Positions 15,901 through 24,209 of a stretch of 64,000 bases of DNA are shown one piece after another (position 1 is the stretch's first letter; the number at the start of each line of letters is the position of its first letter). The notes beneath the pieces are model-generated. The model did not search any database. It was given only the letters and a program-made list of their open reading frames with translations, and was not told the DNA's origin. Made by a program: the position numbers and the translations under genes. Where the stretch lies: NCBI GenBank assembly GCA_028281925.1, contig JANQIX010000104.1, positions 1 to 64,000 of the forward strand. Direction: 5' to 3'. Origin of the DNA: Alphaproteobacteria bacterium. Lineage in GTDB: Bacteria > Pseudomonadota > Alphaproteobacteria > DSM-16000 > Inquilinaceae.

Positions 15901-16839
15901 ATGGCGACCGATCAACCGCTGCCCAACCGTCCGATGTACCTGGAGCGCCTGGGCCCCGAAGCCCTGGCGGTGCGGGCGCGCGATGCCGTCGCCCGGCTTA
16001 GCGACTGCGATCTCTGCGCACGCTATTGCCATGCTGACCGGACCGTGACGACCAAGGGTGCGGTCTGCCGCACCGGGCGGCATGCCGTTGTCTCCAGCCA
16101 TTTCCCGCACCATGGCGAGGAGGCTTGTTTAAGCGGCTGGAACGGATCTGGCACCATCTTCTTTGCTTGGTGCGACATGCGCTGCGTCTACTGCCAGAAC
16201 TGGGAGCTGAGCTGGGAAGGCGAAGGCACGGCCATCGGGCCCGAACGCCTAGCGGCCATCATGCTCGATCTGCAGCGGCGCGGCTGCCACAACATCAACC
16301 TTGTGAATCCCAGCCATGTGGTGGCTCAGGTGCTTGAGGCACTGGCGATCGCCGTGCCCGAGGGCCTGCGGCTACCCATCGTCTACAACACCGGCGGCTA
16401 TGACAGCCTGGAAGCGCTGGCCCTTCTCGACGGTGTCGTCGACATCTACATGCCCGATGCCAAGTACGCTGACGAGGCCGTGGCCCGGCGCTATTCCAAG
16501 GTGCGGGATTATCCCGTGATCAACCAGGCGGCGATGGTGGAGATGCACCGGCAGGTGGGCGACCTTGTGATCGGGGCCGACGGGCTGGCGCGCCGCGGCG
16601 TGCTGGTGCGCCATCTGGTGCTGCCGAACGGGATCGCCGGCACCGGCGAGGTGATGCAGTTCCTGGCGGAGCGGCTTTCGCCGGCCACCTATGTCAACGT
16701 GATGGCCCAGTACCGGCCCTGCCATCGCGCACATGCCTATCCGGAACTGGCGCGGCGCATGGACATGGGCACCTATCGCGATGCCGTGAAATCGGCGCAA
16801 AGGGCTGGTCTTTCTCGCATCGATGGCCTAGTCGGTTGA
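15901..16839 (+). CDS. PflX-like radical SAM protein (COG1313 type)
   Basis: The radical SAM cluster motif CDMRCVYC (CxxxCxxC) sits near residue 98 in the context GSGTIFFAWCDMRCVYCQNW. An N-terminal set CDLCARYCHADR plus VCRTGRH adds Cys residues as in PflX proteins. Other PflX landmarks are HNINLVNPSHVV, PIVYNTGGYDS, DIYMPDAKY, LVRHLVLPNG and VNVMAQYRP. Length 312 is normal. These resemble pyruvate formate-lyase activases, but their targets are unknown; no formate-lyase or other glycyl-radical enzyme gene is nearby. ATG 15901 is preferred; a TTG at 15886 is in frame. A stand-alone copy next to the ABM/iron-ADH pair gives no clear partner. Confidence 0.85.
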   Translation: MATDQPLPNRPMYLERLGPEALAVRARDAVARLSDCDLCARYCHADRTVTTKGAVCRTGRHAVVSSHFPHHGEEACLSGWNGSGTIFFAWCDMRCVYCQNWELSWEGEGTAIGPERLAAIMLDLQRRGCHNINLVNPSHVVAQVLEALAIAVPEGLRLPIVYNTGGYDSLEALALLDGVVDIYMPDAKYADEAVARRYSKVRDYPVINQAAMVEMHRQVGDLVIGADGLARRGVLVRHLVLPNGIAGTGEVMQFLAERLSPATYVNVMAQYRPCHRAHAYPELARRMDMGTYRDAVKSAQRAGLSRIDGLVG

Positions 16840-16891
16840 CCGAGCGCCGCATCCGCCGGCGCACCGAAAGAGAAAGGGGAGACCGCCATCC

Positions 16892-17188
16892 ATGCACGTG
16901 ACGATAGTCCATGTCTGGGTGAAGCCCGACCGGATCCAGGATTTCATCGAAGCAACGCAGTTGAATCACGAAGGCTCGTTGGGTGAGCCCGGCAACCGCC
17001 GCTTCGACGTGCTGCAGGACGCGAACGACCCCGCCAAATTCGTGCTCTACGAAGCGTTCGAGGACGAGGAAGACGCCGCCGGCCACAAGCTGACCGAACA
17101 CTACAAGCTCTGGCGCGATACGGTGGCGGAGATGATGGCGAAGCCCCGTGAGGGCGTGCCACACAGGGCGCTCTATCCGTCGAACTGA
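16892..17188 (+). CDS. Antibiotic biosynthesis monooxygenase (ABM/YgiN-like) domain protein
   Basis: A 98-residue single ABM domain with the typical dimeric alpha/beta-barrel pattern: an opening strand VTIVHVWVKPDRIQDFIEAT, then GNRRFDVLQDANDPAKFVLYEAFEDEED, then HKLTEHYKLWRDTV. Members act as small cofactor-free monooxygenases or quinol oxidases, or in some cases as isomerase-like partners of dehydrogenases. AAAGGGGAGA about 9 bases upstream supports the ATG. The iron alcohol dehydrogenase begins 14 bases downstream, so the two are probably one transcript and act on related carbonyl compounds. Confidence 0.88.
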   Translation: MHVTIVHVWVKPDRIQDFIEATQLNHEGSLGEPGNRRFDVLQDANDPAKFVLYEAFEDEEDAAGHKLTEHYKLWRDTVAEMMAKPREGVPHRALYPSN

Positions 17189-17202
17189 CCGGGCCCGTAT
17201 CG

Positions 17203-18393
17203 ATGGTCGCGTCCCCCTTCAGCATCGCGCGCCTGCCCCGCATCGTTTTCGGCGCCGGATCGGTGCGCAAGGTCGCCGGCGAGGCGCTGCGCTTCGGCTC
17301 GCGTGCGCTGCTCGTCACCGGTGCACGATCGCTGCGGCAGAGCCCCCATTGGCAGGTGCTGGCGCAGGATCTGGCGGCCGAGGGGATTACCTGGACCGAC
17401 CTTGCCGTCGACGGCGAACCGACGCCGGAACTGGTGGACGAGGCCGTGGCCGCCCACCGTGCCCCCTGCCCGGACATGGTGATCGGCATCGGCGGCGGCA
17501 GCGCGCTCGACGCCGCCAAGGCCATCGCCGGCCTCTTGCCCACGGGCGCGTCGGTCATGGACTATCTGGAAGGCGTTGGCGCCGGTCGCGCCTACGAAGG
17601 CCCTGCCCTGCCCTTCATCGCCGTGCCGACGACGGCCGGCACGGGCAGCGAGGCCACCAAGAACGCGGTGCTGAGCCGCCAGGGCCCGGATGGCTTCAAG
17701 AAGTCGTTCCGCGACGAAGCGCTGGTGGCGCAGGCGGCGATCGTCGACCCGGACCTGCTGACCAGTTGCCCAAAGCCGCAGATCGCGGCCAACGGCATGG
17801 ACGCATTCACCCAGCTCTTGGAAGCCTATACCTCGGCGAATGCCAACCCGTTCACCGACGGCCTGGCCTGGTCGGGGCTGGAGGCGTTCGCCCGCGGCTT
17901 CTTCGATGCCTGGCGGGGGGAGGAGCCGGCAGCCACGGCCGGTCGCAGCCTATTGGCCTATGCCTCGCTCACCTCCGGCATCGTGCTGGCCCAGGCCGGT
18001 CTGGGGGCCGTCCATGGGCTGGCCTCGCCGTTGGGCGCATACTTTCCCATCCCGCACGGCGTGGTGTGCGGCACCCTGGTGGCCGAAGCGACCGCCATGA
18101 ACATCCGCGCCCTGAAGGCGCGCGCGCCCGGGCATCCGTCGGTCGACAAGTATGCGCGAGTGGCCCGGCTGCTGGTCCCTGAAGCGCGGGATGCCCGCCG
18201 GCCGGAGGCCGGCCTTGCCGACCTGCTGCGGGACTGGATCGAGTGCCTGGAGCTGCCGCAACTCCACGCCTTCGGCATCGGCGATGCGGACATCGCGCGG
18301 ATCGTCGCCGGCTGCCGCGGCGGCAGCATGAAGACCAACCCGCTAGAGCTGACCGACGCAGAGATCGCCGAGATCCTGGTGCGGCGGCTGTGA
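17203..18393 (+). CDS. Iron-containing alcohol dehydrogenase (group III)
   Basis: The 396-residue protein has the family layout: an N-terminal nucleotide domain with GIGGGSALDAAKAIAGLL and the motif VPTTAGTGSEATKNAV, then a helical metal domain with the His residues in AVHGLASPLGAYFPIPHGVV. Asp in DPDLLTSCP is the first metal ligand. It should oxidise alcohols or reduce aldehydes with NAD(P). A one-base overlap (TGATG) joins it to the lipoprotein gene downstream, and it follows the ABM gene by 14 bases, giving a three- or four-gene unit. Substrate unknown. Confidence 0.9.
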   Translation: MVASPFSIARLPRIVFGAGSVRKVAGEALRFGSRALLVTGARSLRQSPHWQVLAQDLAAEGITWTDLAVDGEPTPELVDEAVAAHRAPCPDMVIGIGGGSALDAAKAIAGLLPTGASVMDYLEGVGAGRAYEGPALPFIAVPTTAGTGSEATKNAVLSRQGPDGFKKSFRDEALVAQAAIVDPDLLTSCPKPQIAANGMDAFTQLLEAYTSANANPFTDGLAWSGLEAFARGFFDAWRGEEPAATAGRSLLAYASLTSGIVLAQAGLGAVHGLASPLGAYFPIPHGVVCGTLVAEATAMNIRALKARAPGHPSVDKYARVARLLVPEARDARRPEAGLADLLRDWIECLELPQLHAFGIGDADIARIVAGCRGGSMKTNPLELTDAEIAEILVRRL

Positions 18394-19187
18394 TGACGAA
18401 GCGAAACCGCCCCGTTCCTGCGATCGCCTTGCTCGGCGCGTTCCTGCTGACGGGCTGCGGATCGGGAGAGCCGGAGCCGATGCCGCCAGAAACGCCCAGC
18501 TTCTTCGGGGGCGAGGCCGAAGCCAGCGCTGCCCGACCTCCGCTCAGCATGATCGAAGCCCGCCAGCCGCCGGAGCCGCCGCAGCTGGCCGCGGTTCCGC
18601 GGACACCGCAGGGCGAAGACGTGACCGTGGTCACCGCCCGCCAGCCGCCGCCGCCGCCCAACCTGTCGCCCATGATCGACACGCCGCCGACGCCGCTGCT
18701 GCCGGTGCCGCCGGTCTACGAGATCGGATTCGATGCGGACGGATTCGGCCAATGGGTCCCAGCGCCCGGAAACGCGATCGAGGGTGCGGCGGTTTCAGAC
18801 GGCCGCCGCGCCGCCGTGCGGTTGCGCAGCAGCGACCCGACGGCGGTCCCCGAACCCATGGACGGCGTCTTCGTTCCGGTGCCCGCCGCCATAGTCGACC
18901 GCTATGCCGGCCGTGAGATCGAGGTGACGGTGCGGGCCCGCGTGCCGGAAGGTACGACACAGGGCACTATCCACGTCGCAACTGTCGTCACCATCGGGGC
19001 GGAATTCGACAGCGGCTGGCGGCGTTTCGCGCCCGACACGGCATTCCAGTCGTTCCGGTTCCGGTGGACGGTGCCGCAGTCCGCCCCTACCTTACCCAAC
19101 CGCATCGGTATTCGGGCGGTTCCGGGCGGCCCCGATGCGGCAATCCTCGTATCCGTGGTTTCGCTGGGTATCGTCGGCGATCAATGA
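18393..19187 (+). CDS. Lipoprotein with Pro-rich linker and C-terminal beta domain (264 aa)
   Basis: The N terminus MTKRNRPVPAIALLGAFLLT then GCGSG is a lipoprotein signal with lipobox LLTGC. About 100 residues of Pro/Glu-rich linker follow, including two near-repeats VIEARQPPEPP-like and VVTARQPPPPP. The last 130 residues look like an all-beta sandwich (EIEVTVRARVPEGTTQGTIH, FRFRWTVP), reminiscent of carbohydrate-binding jelly rolls, which is inference. The start codon overlaps the stop of the alcohol dehydrogenase. The lipoprotein probably reaches a partner across the periplasm through its flexible linker. Confidence 0.72.
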   Translation: MTKRNRPVPAIALLGAFLLTGCGSGEPEPMPPETPSFFGGEAEASAARPPLSMIEARQPPEPPQLAAVPRTPQGEDVTVVTARQPPPPPNLSPMIDTPPTPLLPVPPVYEIGFDADGFGQWVPAPGNAIEGAAVSDGRRAAVRLRSSDPTAVPEPMDGVFVPVPAAIVDRYAGREIEVTVRARVPEGTTQGTIHVATVVTIGAEFDSGWRRFAPDTAFQSFRFRWTVPQSAPTLPNRIGIRAVPGGPDAAILVSVVSLGIVGDQ

Positions 19188-19284
19188 CCATACCGACCTC
19201 GCCGGACGATCCACCAAGGCCCGGAGTTCGGCCATTCGGCATAGATCCATGATGAGTGCAGGTTCAGATAGGTTGACACGACGG

Positions 19285-19671
19285 ATGTCCGCGCGCCGTT
19301 GTCTCGCTGGGCTGATGATCCTCGGCGCGCTTTCCGGCTGCGGCGATGAGCCGGAGCATGGCCGTTGGACAGAGAGCGAGGGCGCGTGCCCCGGACCCGG
19401 TATCGATACCGTTGCCTTCGGCAGCGACTTCATCGAGTTCCACGTCGCCGAACGGGACGTTACCGAGCGGATCGATGCGATCGTCGACGACGACGCGGAT
19501 CAACTGGTCATCCGGTTCTACAACGAAGTGGTCGAGCCGTTCGGCACCTTTGCCTGGAGCTTTCGCAAGCTGGATGACGGGCGCATGGAGCGGGTTCTCG
19601 TGGAAGTCGGTGGCGGACATGCGTTCGAACCTGTGGAGAGCGAACCGGTCATGTTCTATGCCTGCCCGTGA
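19285..19671 (+). CDS. Small lipoprotein of unknown function (128 aa)
   Basis: The frame is open from 19135, but the ATG at 19285 gives a compact lipoprotein signal, MSARRCLAGLMILGALSGCG with lipobox ALSGC, and is therefore chosen; ATGs at 19249 and 19252 are alternatives. The mature protein starts with a short polar spacer and has an acidic beta-rich body (DFIEFHVAERDVTERIDAIV) and two further Cys (SEGACPGPG and FYACP at the very end), which may form a disulfide. No family recognised. It lies about 100 bases behind the Pro-rich lipoprotein. Confidence 0.6.
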   Translation: MSARRCLAGLMILGALSGCGDEPEHGRWTESEGACPGPGIDTVAFGSDFIEFHVAERDVTERIDAIVDDDADQLVIRFYNEVVEPFGTFAWSFRKLDDGRMERVLVEVGGGHAFEPVESEPVMFYACP

Positions 19672-19786
19672 GCCATATGCTGAAAAGGGTTGGCCACATG
19701 CCAGGCGGCCCAAGCCGCCCCTTTACATCGCCCGGCGGATGTGACACCTACCGGCAACGTTTGTAAATTGGATCGATTACTGGGTG

Positions 19787-20221
19787 ATGGCCCGTCAAAC
19801 TGCGACACACGAGAGCTTCGATCGCGAAGAAGAGATCAAAGGCAGCTCGGACCGTTCTTTCGGACTGGTCTTTACGGTCTTCTTCAGCATCATCGGCGGC
19901 ATCAAGCTCTGGGTTGGAAGTTCCTGGTTCTGGCCTTGGTTTGTGGCCGCCGGGTTGATTCTGTTGCTGGCGCTGGTGACGCCGCGCGTGCTGGCACCGG
20001 CCAACCGGCTCTGGCTCCGGTTCGGCCTACTGTTGCACCGCATCGTCAACCCGATCGTCATGGGACTGCTGTTCTTCGTCACGGTAACGCCCATCGGGTT
20101 GATGCTCCGGCTGTTTGGCAAGGACCTGCTGCATCTGCGCCGCGATGGCGAAACGCACACCTACTGGATCGACCGCAAGCCGCCCGGGCCGTCGCCCGAC
20201 AGCATGATCAACCAGTTCTGA
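19787..20221 (+). CDS. SxtJ-family membrane protein
   Basis: A 144-residue membrane protein with three or four hydrophobic spans (GLVFTVFFSIIGGIKLW; WFVAAGLILLLALVTP; IVNPIVMGLLFFVTVTPIGL), ending in the characteristic GKDLLHLRRD...TYWIDR. This is the SxtJ pattern, named after the membrane protein of saxitoxin clusters, and it typically precedes a DUF5989 peptide and a carbamoyltransferase, exactly as here. An in-frame GTG three bases upstream is an alternative start. It may anchor or feed the carbamoyltransferase at the inner membrane; this role is inferred. Confidence 0.82.
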   Translation: MARQTATHESFDREEEIKGSSDRSFGLVFTVFFSIIGGIKLWVGSSWFWPWFVAAGLILLLALVTPRVLAPANRLWLRFGLLLHRIVNPIVMGLLFFVTVTPIGLMLRLFGKDLLHLRRDGETHTYWIDRKPPGPSPDSMINQF

Positions 20222-20232
20222 GGCCCGAAACG

Positions 20233-20382
20233 ATGTCCTTCCTCGCCGAGCTTTGGCGCTTCATGCGGGTCCGCAAGAAGTTCTGGCTGGTGCCGATCCT
20301 GATCATGATGGTGTTGTTCGGCGGCCTGATCGTGATGACCAAGGGCAGCGCCATCGCCCCCTTTATCTACACCGTCTTCTAA
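20233..20382 (+). CDS. DUF5989-type small membrane peptide (49 aa)
   Basis: The peptide starts MSFLAELWRFMRVRKKFWLV and continues with one hydrophobic span (PILIMMVLFGGLIVMT), ending APFIYTVF. The pattern WxFLxxRKKxWLxPI...GxxAPFIYTLF is that of the short DUF5989 proteins between sxtJ-like and carbamoyltransferase genes. It is 11 bases downstream of the SxtJ gene and 24 bases before the carbamoyltransferase. It is too small to be an enzyme; a bound accessory membrane peptide is the likely role. Confidence 0.82.
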   Translation: MSFLAELWRFMRVRKKFWLVPILIMMVLFGGLIVMTKGSAIAPFIYTVF

Positions 20383-20406
20383 GGCGGACCGGGAGCCGGT
20401 CAGGCC

Positions 20407-22242
20407 ATGCGCATACTCGGGCTATCGGCCTTCTACCACGACAGTGCTGCGGCCCTGATCGAAGACGGTCGCGTGGTCGCTGCAGCACAGGAAGAACGGT
20501 TCAGCCGCAAGAAGCATGACGCCGGTTTTCCGCGCCATGCCATTGCCTATTGCCTGGAAGAAGCCGGCGTCAGCCTCGGCGACGTCGACCATGTTGCGTT
20601 CTACGACAAGCCCTTCTTGAAGTTCGAGCGGCTGTTGGAGACCTATCTGGCCTTTGCCCCGCGCGGTTTCCGCTCGTTCTCCATGGCGATCCCGGTCTGG
20701 CTGAAGGAAAAGCTGTTCCAGAAACAGCATCTGAAGGACGAGCTGAAGGCCTGGGCAGCAGACTATGACTGGTCAAACCGTCTGCTGTTCGCCGAACACC
20801 ATCAGTCCCATGCCGCGAGCGCCTTCTTCCCCTCCCCCTTTGAAGAGGCCGTGGTTCTGACCATGGACGGGGTCGGTGAATGGGCCACCACCTCCGTCGG
20901 CGTGGGCCGCGGCAGCACGCTGGAGATGATCAAGGAGATCCACTTCCCCCATAGCTTGGGTCTGCTCTATTCCGCTTTCACCTACTACACCGGCTTCAAA
21001 GTCAACTCGGGCGAATACAAGGTCATGGGGCTCGCCCCCTATGGCGAACCGACCTACGCCCAGACCATTCTCGACCATCTGATCGACCTGAAGCCGGACG
21101 GATCGTTCCGCCTCAACCTCGATTACTTCAATTACTGCACCGGCCTTACGATGACCAACCGGCGGTTCGACGACTTGTTCGGCGGCCCACCCCGCAAGGC
21201 CGAAGACCGCCTGACCCAGAGGGAGATGGACCTGGCGGCGTCCATCCAAGCGGTGATTGAAGAGGCGGTGCTGCGCATGACGCGCGCGCTTGCTGCGGAG
21301 ACAGGGGCGAAGAACCTGTGCCTTGCAGGCGGGGTCGCCCTGAATTGCGTGGCCAACGGCAAGGTCCTGCGCGACGGCGCGTTCGACGCGCTATGGGTTC
21401 AGCCCGCGGCGGGCGACGCCGGCGGGGCGCTGGGTGCAGCGCTCTCCGCCTATCACGGGTTCCACGGCAGACCCCGTCAGCTCAACGGCGCGCTGGACGC
21501 CATGGCCGGCAGCTATCTGGGACCGACCTATGCCCAGCCGGATATCGAGCGGCGGCTGTCAGAGGCCGGCGCCCAGTTCCGGGTCGTCGACGACGATGCG
21601 TTGATTGCCGAGACGGCCGATGCGCTGGTGGAGGGCAAGGCTGTCGGCTGGTTCCAGGGACGCATGGAGTTTGGGCCGCGCGCCCTGGGCGCACGGTCCA
21701 TCCTTGGCGACCCACGTTCCCCGACCATGCAGAAGGTTCTCAACCTCAAGGTCAAATACCGCGAGAGCTTCCGCCCCTTTGCCCCTTCCGTGCTGCGCGA
21801 AGACGTGGCGGACTGGTTCGAGCTCGACGGCGATAGCCCCTATATGTTGCTTGTCGCGGATGTCTGCCACGAGCGGCGCCGCGAGATGACGGCGTCGGAG
21901 CAGGCGCTGTTCGGGATCGACAAGCTGAACGTGCCGCGGTCCGAAGTCCCGGCGGTCACCCATGTGGACTATTCCGCGCGCATCCAGACCGTCCACCGGG
22001 AGACCAATCCCCGCTACCACGCCCTTCTGTCGGCGTTCAAGGCGAAGACCGGGTGCCCGCTGTTGGTCAACACCAGCTTCAATGTGCGGGGGGAGCCGAT
22101 CGTCTGCACGCCGGAGGACGCCTTCCGCTGTTTCATGGGCACGGAGATCGAAGTGCTGGCGGTGGGCAACTGTATCCTGCGCAAAGAGGATCAGGACGAG
22201 AACCTTCGCCGGGACTACAAGGACGCCTTCGAGTTGGACTGA
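20407..22242 (+). CDS. Carbamoyltransferase (NodU/SxtI/TobZ family)
   Basis: The 611-residue enzyme has the two-domain plan of O-carbamoyltransferases. The N-terminal Kae1-like part carries GLSAFYHDSAAALIEDGRVV, the metal-binding HHQSHAASAFF and TMDGVGEW, and GGVALNCVANG. The C-terminal part carries GRMEFGPRALGARSILGDPR and LLVNTSFNVRGEPIVCTPED. It uses carbamoyl phosphate and ATP to carbamoylate a hydroxyl group, on a sugar in NodU-like enzymes. With the SxtJ and DUF5989 neighbours the acceptor is probably a membrane-linked glycan or secreted metabolite. No glycosyltransferase or polyketide gene is in the window, so the acceptor must be made elsewhere. Confidence 0.93.
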   Translation: MRILGLSAFYHDSAAALIEDGRVVAAAQEERFSRKKHDAGFPRHAIAYCLEEAGVSLGDVDHVAFYDKPFLKFERLLETYLAFAPRGFRSFSMAIPVWLKEKLFQKQHLKDELKAWAADYDWSNRLLFAEHHQSHAASAFFPSPFEEAVVLTMDGVGEWATTSVGVGRGSTLEMIKEIHFPHSLGLLYSAFTYYTGFKVNSGEYKVMGLAPYGEPTYAQTILDHLIDLKPDGSFRLNLDYFNYCTGLTMTNRRFDDLFGGPPRKAEDRLTQREMDLAASIQAVIEEAVLRMTRALAAETGAKNLCLAGGVALNCVANGKVLRDGAFDALWVQPAAGDAGGALGAALSAYHGFHGRPRQLNGALDAMAGSYLGPTYAQPDIERRLSEAGAQFRVVDDDALIAETADALVEGKAVGWFQGRMEFGPRALGARSILGDPRSPTMQKVLNLKVKYRESFRPFAPSVLREDVADWFELDGDSPYMLLVADVCHERRREMTASEQALFGIDKLNVPRSEVPAVTHVDYSARIQTVHRETNPRYHALLSAFKAKTGCPLLVNTSFNVRGEPIVCTPEDAFRCFMGTEIEVLAVGNCILRKEDQDENLRRDYKDAFELD

Positions 22243-22272
22243 CCGGGCGACCCGACGCTGTGCTGGCGCCGA

Positions 22273-22923
22273 TCACGACGTGGCGATCGTGAAGCCGTAA
22301 ATCAGCATCAACGTGCCCGTGAGCGCGGCGGCCGGCACGTCTTCCCAACGCAGGTCGAAGTACTCCGCATCCGGCGGCTGATAGGTGCCACGCTCTGCAT
22401 AGCGATAGGCGTAATAGTCGGCCAGCGCGCGCGAATAGGCTAGCTGCAGTTCATTGGCATCGTCCGCCTTCTCTTCCTGCTCGATATAGGCGAGGAGGGC
22501 GACACGATATTCACGCTGGGTCGCCAACGACTGGGTGGGGAACAGGAAGACGCGCTGGCGTACGAAGTGGGCTGCCGCCTTGGCCTCGACGTCGCCGCGC
22601 GCCTCTCCGGCCAGCGCCAGTCCTTCCCACGCGTCGATATGGTCCGGCCAGAGCAGTGCCGCGGCACGATAGGACTCTTCGGCTGCCGCCAAATTGCCTG
22701 CGGCCTGTTCGGCCTGTGCCTCTGAGAGAAACCGGCTCGAAGCCTCTTGGTCGAAGGCCGACGTCACCGCGTGGTTCTCTTGGGGCGCGGCCACAGGCGG
22801 GGCATCCGCCCCATCGGTGCCGCAGGCCGCGAGTGCCAGCGCGCCGGCAAAGCCAACTGTCCGAAATCTGCGGTATCCGGCAGCCACCGAAACGAACCAA
22901 CCTGTTCCGGGCATCACCGTCAT
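22273..22923 (-). CDS. Lipoprotein with TPR-like region (216 aa)
   Basis: A long basic N-terminal region leads into a lipobox (GALALAAC at about residue 34). A TPR-like pair of helices follows (AEAQAEQAAGNLAAAEESYR then AAALLWPDHIDAWEGLALAG), with the small-large-Ala spacing of tetratricopeptide repeats. A C-terminal hydrophobic stretch, AALTGTLMLIYGFTI, could touch the membrane. The start at 22923 overlaps the epimerase gene stop by 4 bases, so it is co-translated with it; a later ATG at 22914 is possible. It converges with the carbamoyltransferase gene. Role unknown, perhaps envelope assembly. Confidence 0.65.
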   Translation of the reverse strand: MTVMPGTGWFVSVAAGYRRFRTVGFAGALALAACGTDGADAPPVAAPQENHAVTSAFDQEASSRFLSEAQAEQAAGNLAAAEESYRAAALLWPDHIDAWEGLALAGEARGDVEAKAAAHFVRQRVFLFPTQSLATQREYRVALLAYIEQEEKADDANELQLAYSRALADYYAYRYAERGTYQPPDAEYFDLRWEDVPAAALTGTLMLIYGFTIATS

Positions 22924-23804
22924 GTGCGGCGTTCCGTCATCGCTTGATGCACCTTGCCCAAGCCCTGGTCCAGCGGCGTGAATGCGAACCGCGGGAATGC
23001 CTTGAATAAGACTGTGATGTCGAAATGCCGATGCGTGATGGGGGCCGCGCGCGGCATCTGCTGGATCTCGACCGGCCGCCCCTGAAGGCCCGCGATCTTT
23101 TGCGCCAAAGTCGCAAAATCGATCGAATGCCCGGTGGCGATGTTGGCAAGGCCGCGGCTGCGGTGGCGCAGCACCTCTGAGATCAGCTCGCAGGCATCGT
23201 CGATCAGCACATGGTCCCGCATCTCTTCGCCTGCACCGGAAATCCGGATCGTTCGCTCGCCAACAGCCCCCGCAAGCAGGCGGGTGGGTCCGTACGCGTC
23301 GTCCCCGGCATCGGTGCCATAGACATTGGCAAGGCGCAGAATGGCGAGTGGTGACCTGACCGTGGCTTCCAGCATGACCTCTCGGGTCTTGTGCAGAATC
23401 CCTGCAAGATCGTGCGAAGCCGCACAGGACGATTCGTTAATGTGCGGCTCACCGAGCGGATAGACCGATTCCGCGCTCAGGTAGACGACATGGGTGACCG
23501 GCCGCGCGGCGAGCGCCGCGCAGACGGTTTCGGCAATCTGCAGGTTCGCCATCAAGCCGCTCACGTCGCGGCTGGAGGTCAGCGGCCGCCTGGCAGCCAG
23601 AACGACCGCGTCGTCGGCCTGCAGCGACTCCGCCAGCGCCGCAGCTGCGACCGGGCCCGTCCCGATGCGGTCCGTATCCATGGTCAAGAGCGGCACGGCG
23701 GCACCGCCGACACGCGCGGCGAGATGCGATCCCACGAATCCTTCGGAACCGAGTACGACCACACGGGCAGGATCCGCGGGGGGGTCGACGGTATGCTCCA
23801 ACAT
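22920..23804 (-). CDS. NAD-dependent epimerase/dehydratase-like protein lacking the catalytic Tyr
   Basis: An extended-SDR protein of 294 residues. The Rossmann motif GSEGFVGSHLA is at 19-29, and VVYLSAESVYPLGE at 107-119 is the usual Ser-containing strand. The expected YxxxK reads G135-ILH-K139, so Lys is kept but Tyr is replaced by Gly. RLANVYG and a late RDHVLIDD are typical of nucleotide-sugar epimerases. The missing Tyr makes classical 4-epimerase/dehydratase chemistry doubtful. It is coupled to the downstream TPR lipoprotein by a 4-base overlap and faces the carbamoyltransferase cassette, so it may belong to glycan modification. Confidence 0.75.
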   Translation of the reverse strand: MLEHTVDPPADPARVVVLGSEGFVGSHLAARVGGAAVPLLTMDTDRIGTGPVAAAALAESLQADDAVVLAARRPLTSSRDVSGLMANLQIAETVCAALAARPVTHVVYLSAESVYPLGEPHINESSCAASHDLAGILHKTREVMLEATVRSPLAILRLANVYGTDAGDDAYGPTRLLAGAVGERTIRISGAGEEMRDHVLIDDACELISEVLRHRSRGLANIATGHSIDFATLAQKIAGLQGRPVEIQQMPRAAPITHRHFDITVLFKAFPRFAFTPLDQGLGKVHQAMTERRT

Positions 23805-24209
23805 TCTCAGATCCGGGCAGATTGTCTTTCAGGGCAAAGGATGACCGTCGCCCGGATACCCAGGCCCATTTCAGCATCGCCACAACGCCAAGGGTCGGGG
23901 CCGCAAGTCGGGCAGCCAGGCAAAAGGTGACAAACACGTTCAACCTATAGAAACCTTGGATAAGCTAGCATGGTGTGTCTGCAGCCACTAGCGCGCCGTG
24001 TGGCTTGCGTATGCGGAACACTCTTCGCGAATTTGGCAATTGCTTGACCAGACCCGGTGCAACGCAGTAGGCAAATGGCCAATAGTCCAGGTCAGGCGCA
24101 CCGATAGGTGATCGCAGGATGGCGGCGGATCGCCGTGAAAGACAGAAGCGCCGGGCTCTGCCATAGGGTATGCAGACGCGGAAGACGCGAAACAAATCGG
24201 AGACCAGGC
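23805..24209. other. Intergenic region between epimerase and bactofilin genes
   Basis: 405 bases between divergent genes. A minus-strand frame starting near 23943 begins with a hydrophobic stretch (VFVTFCLAARLAAPTLGVVA) but soon runs into the epimerase gene in another frame, so I do not call it. A ribosome-binding-like GGAG lies at 24199-24202 before the bactofilin ATG. Locally AT-richer sequence at 23940-23975 could hold promoters, but I see no clean hexamer pair. Confidence 0.35.

Noticed and set aside
23391..23943. Overlapping frames on both strands at the start of the epimerase-like gene
   Set aside because: Neither has family pattern. The minus-strand frame begins with a hydrophobic stretch but runs through the epimerase gene in a different frame.
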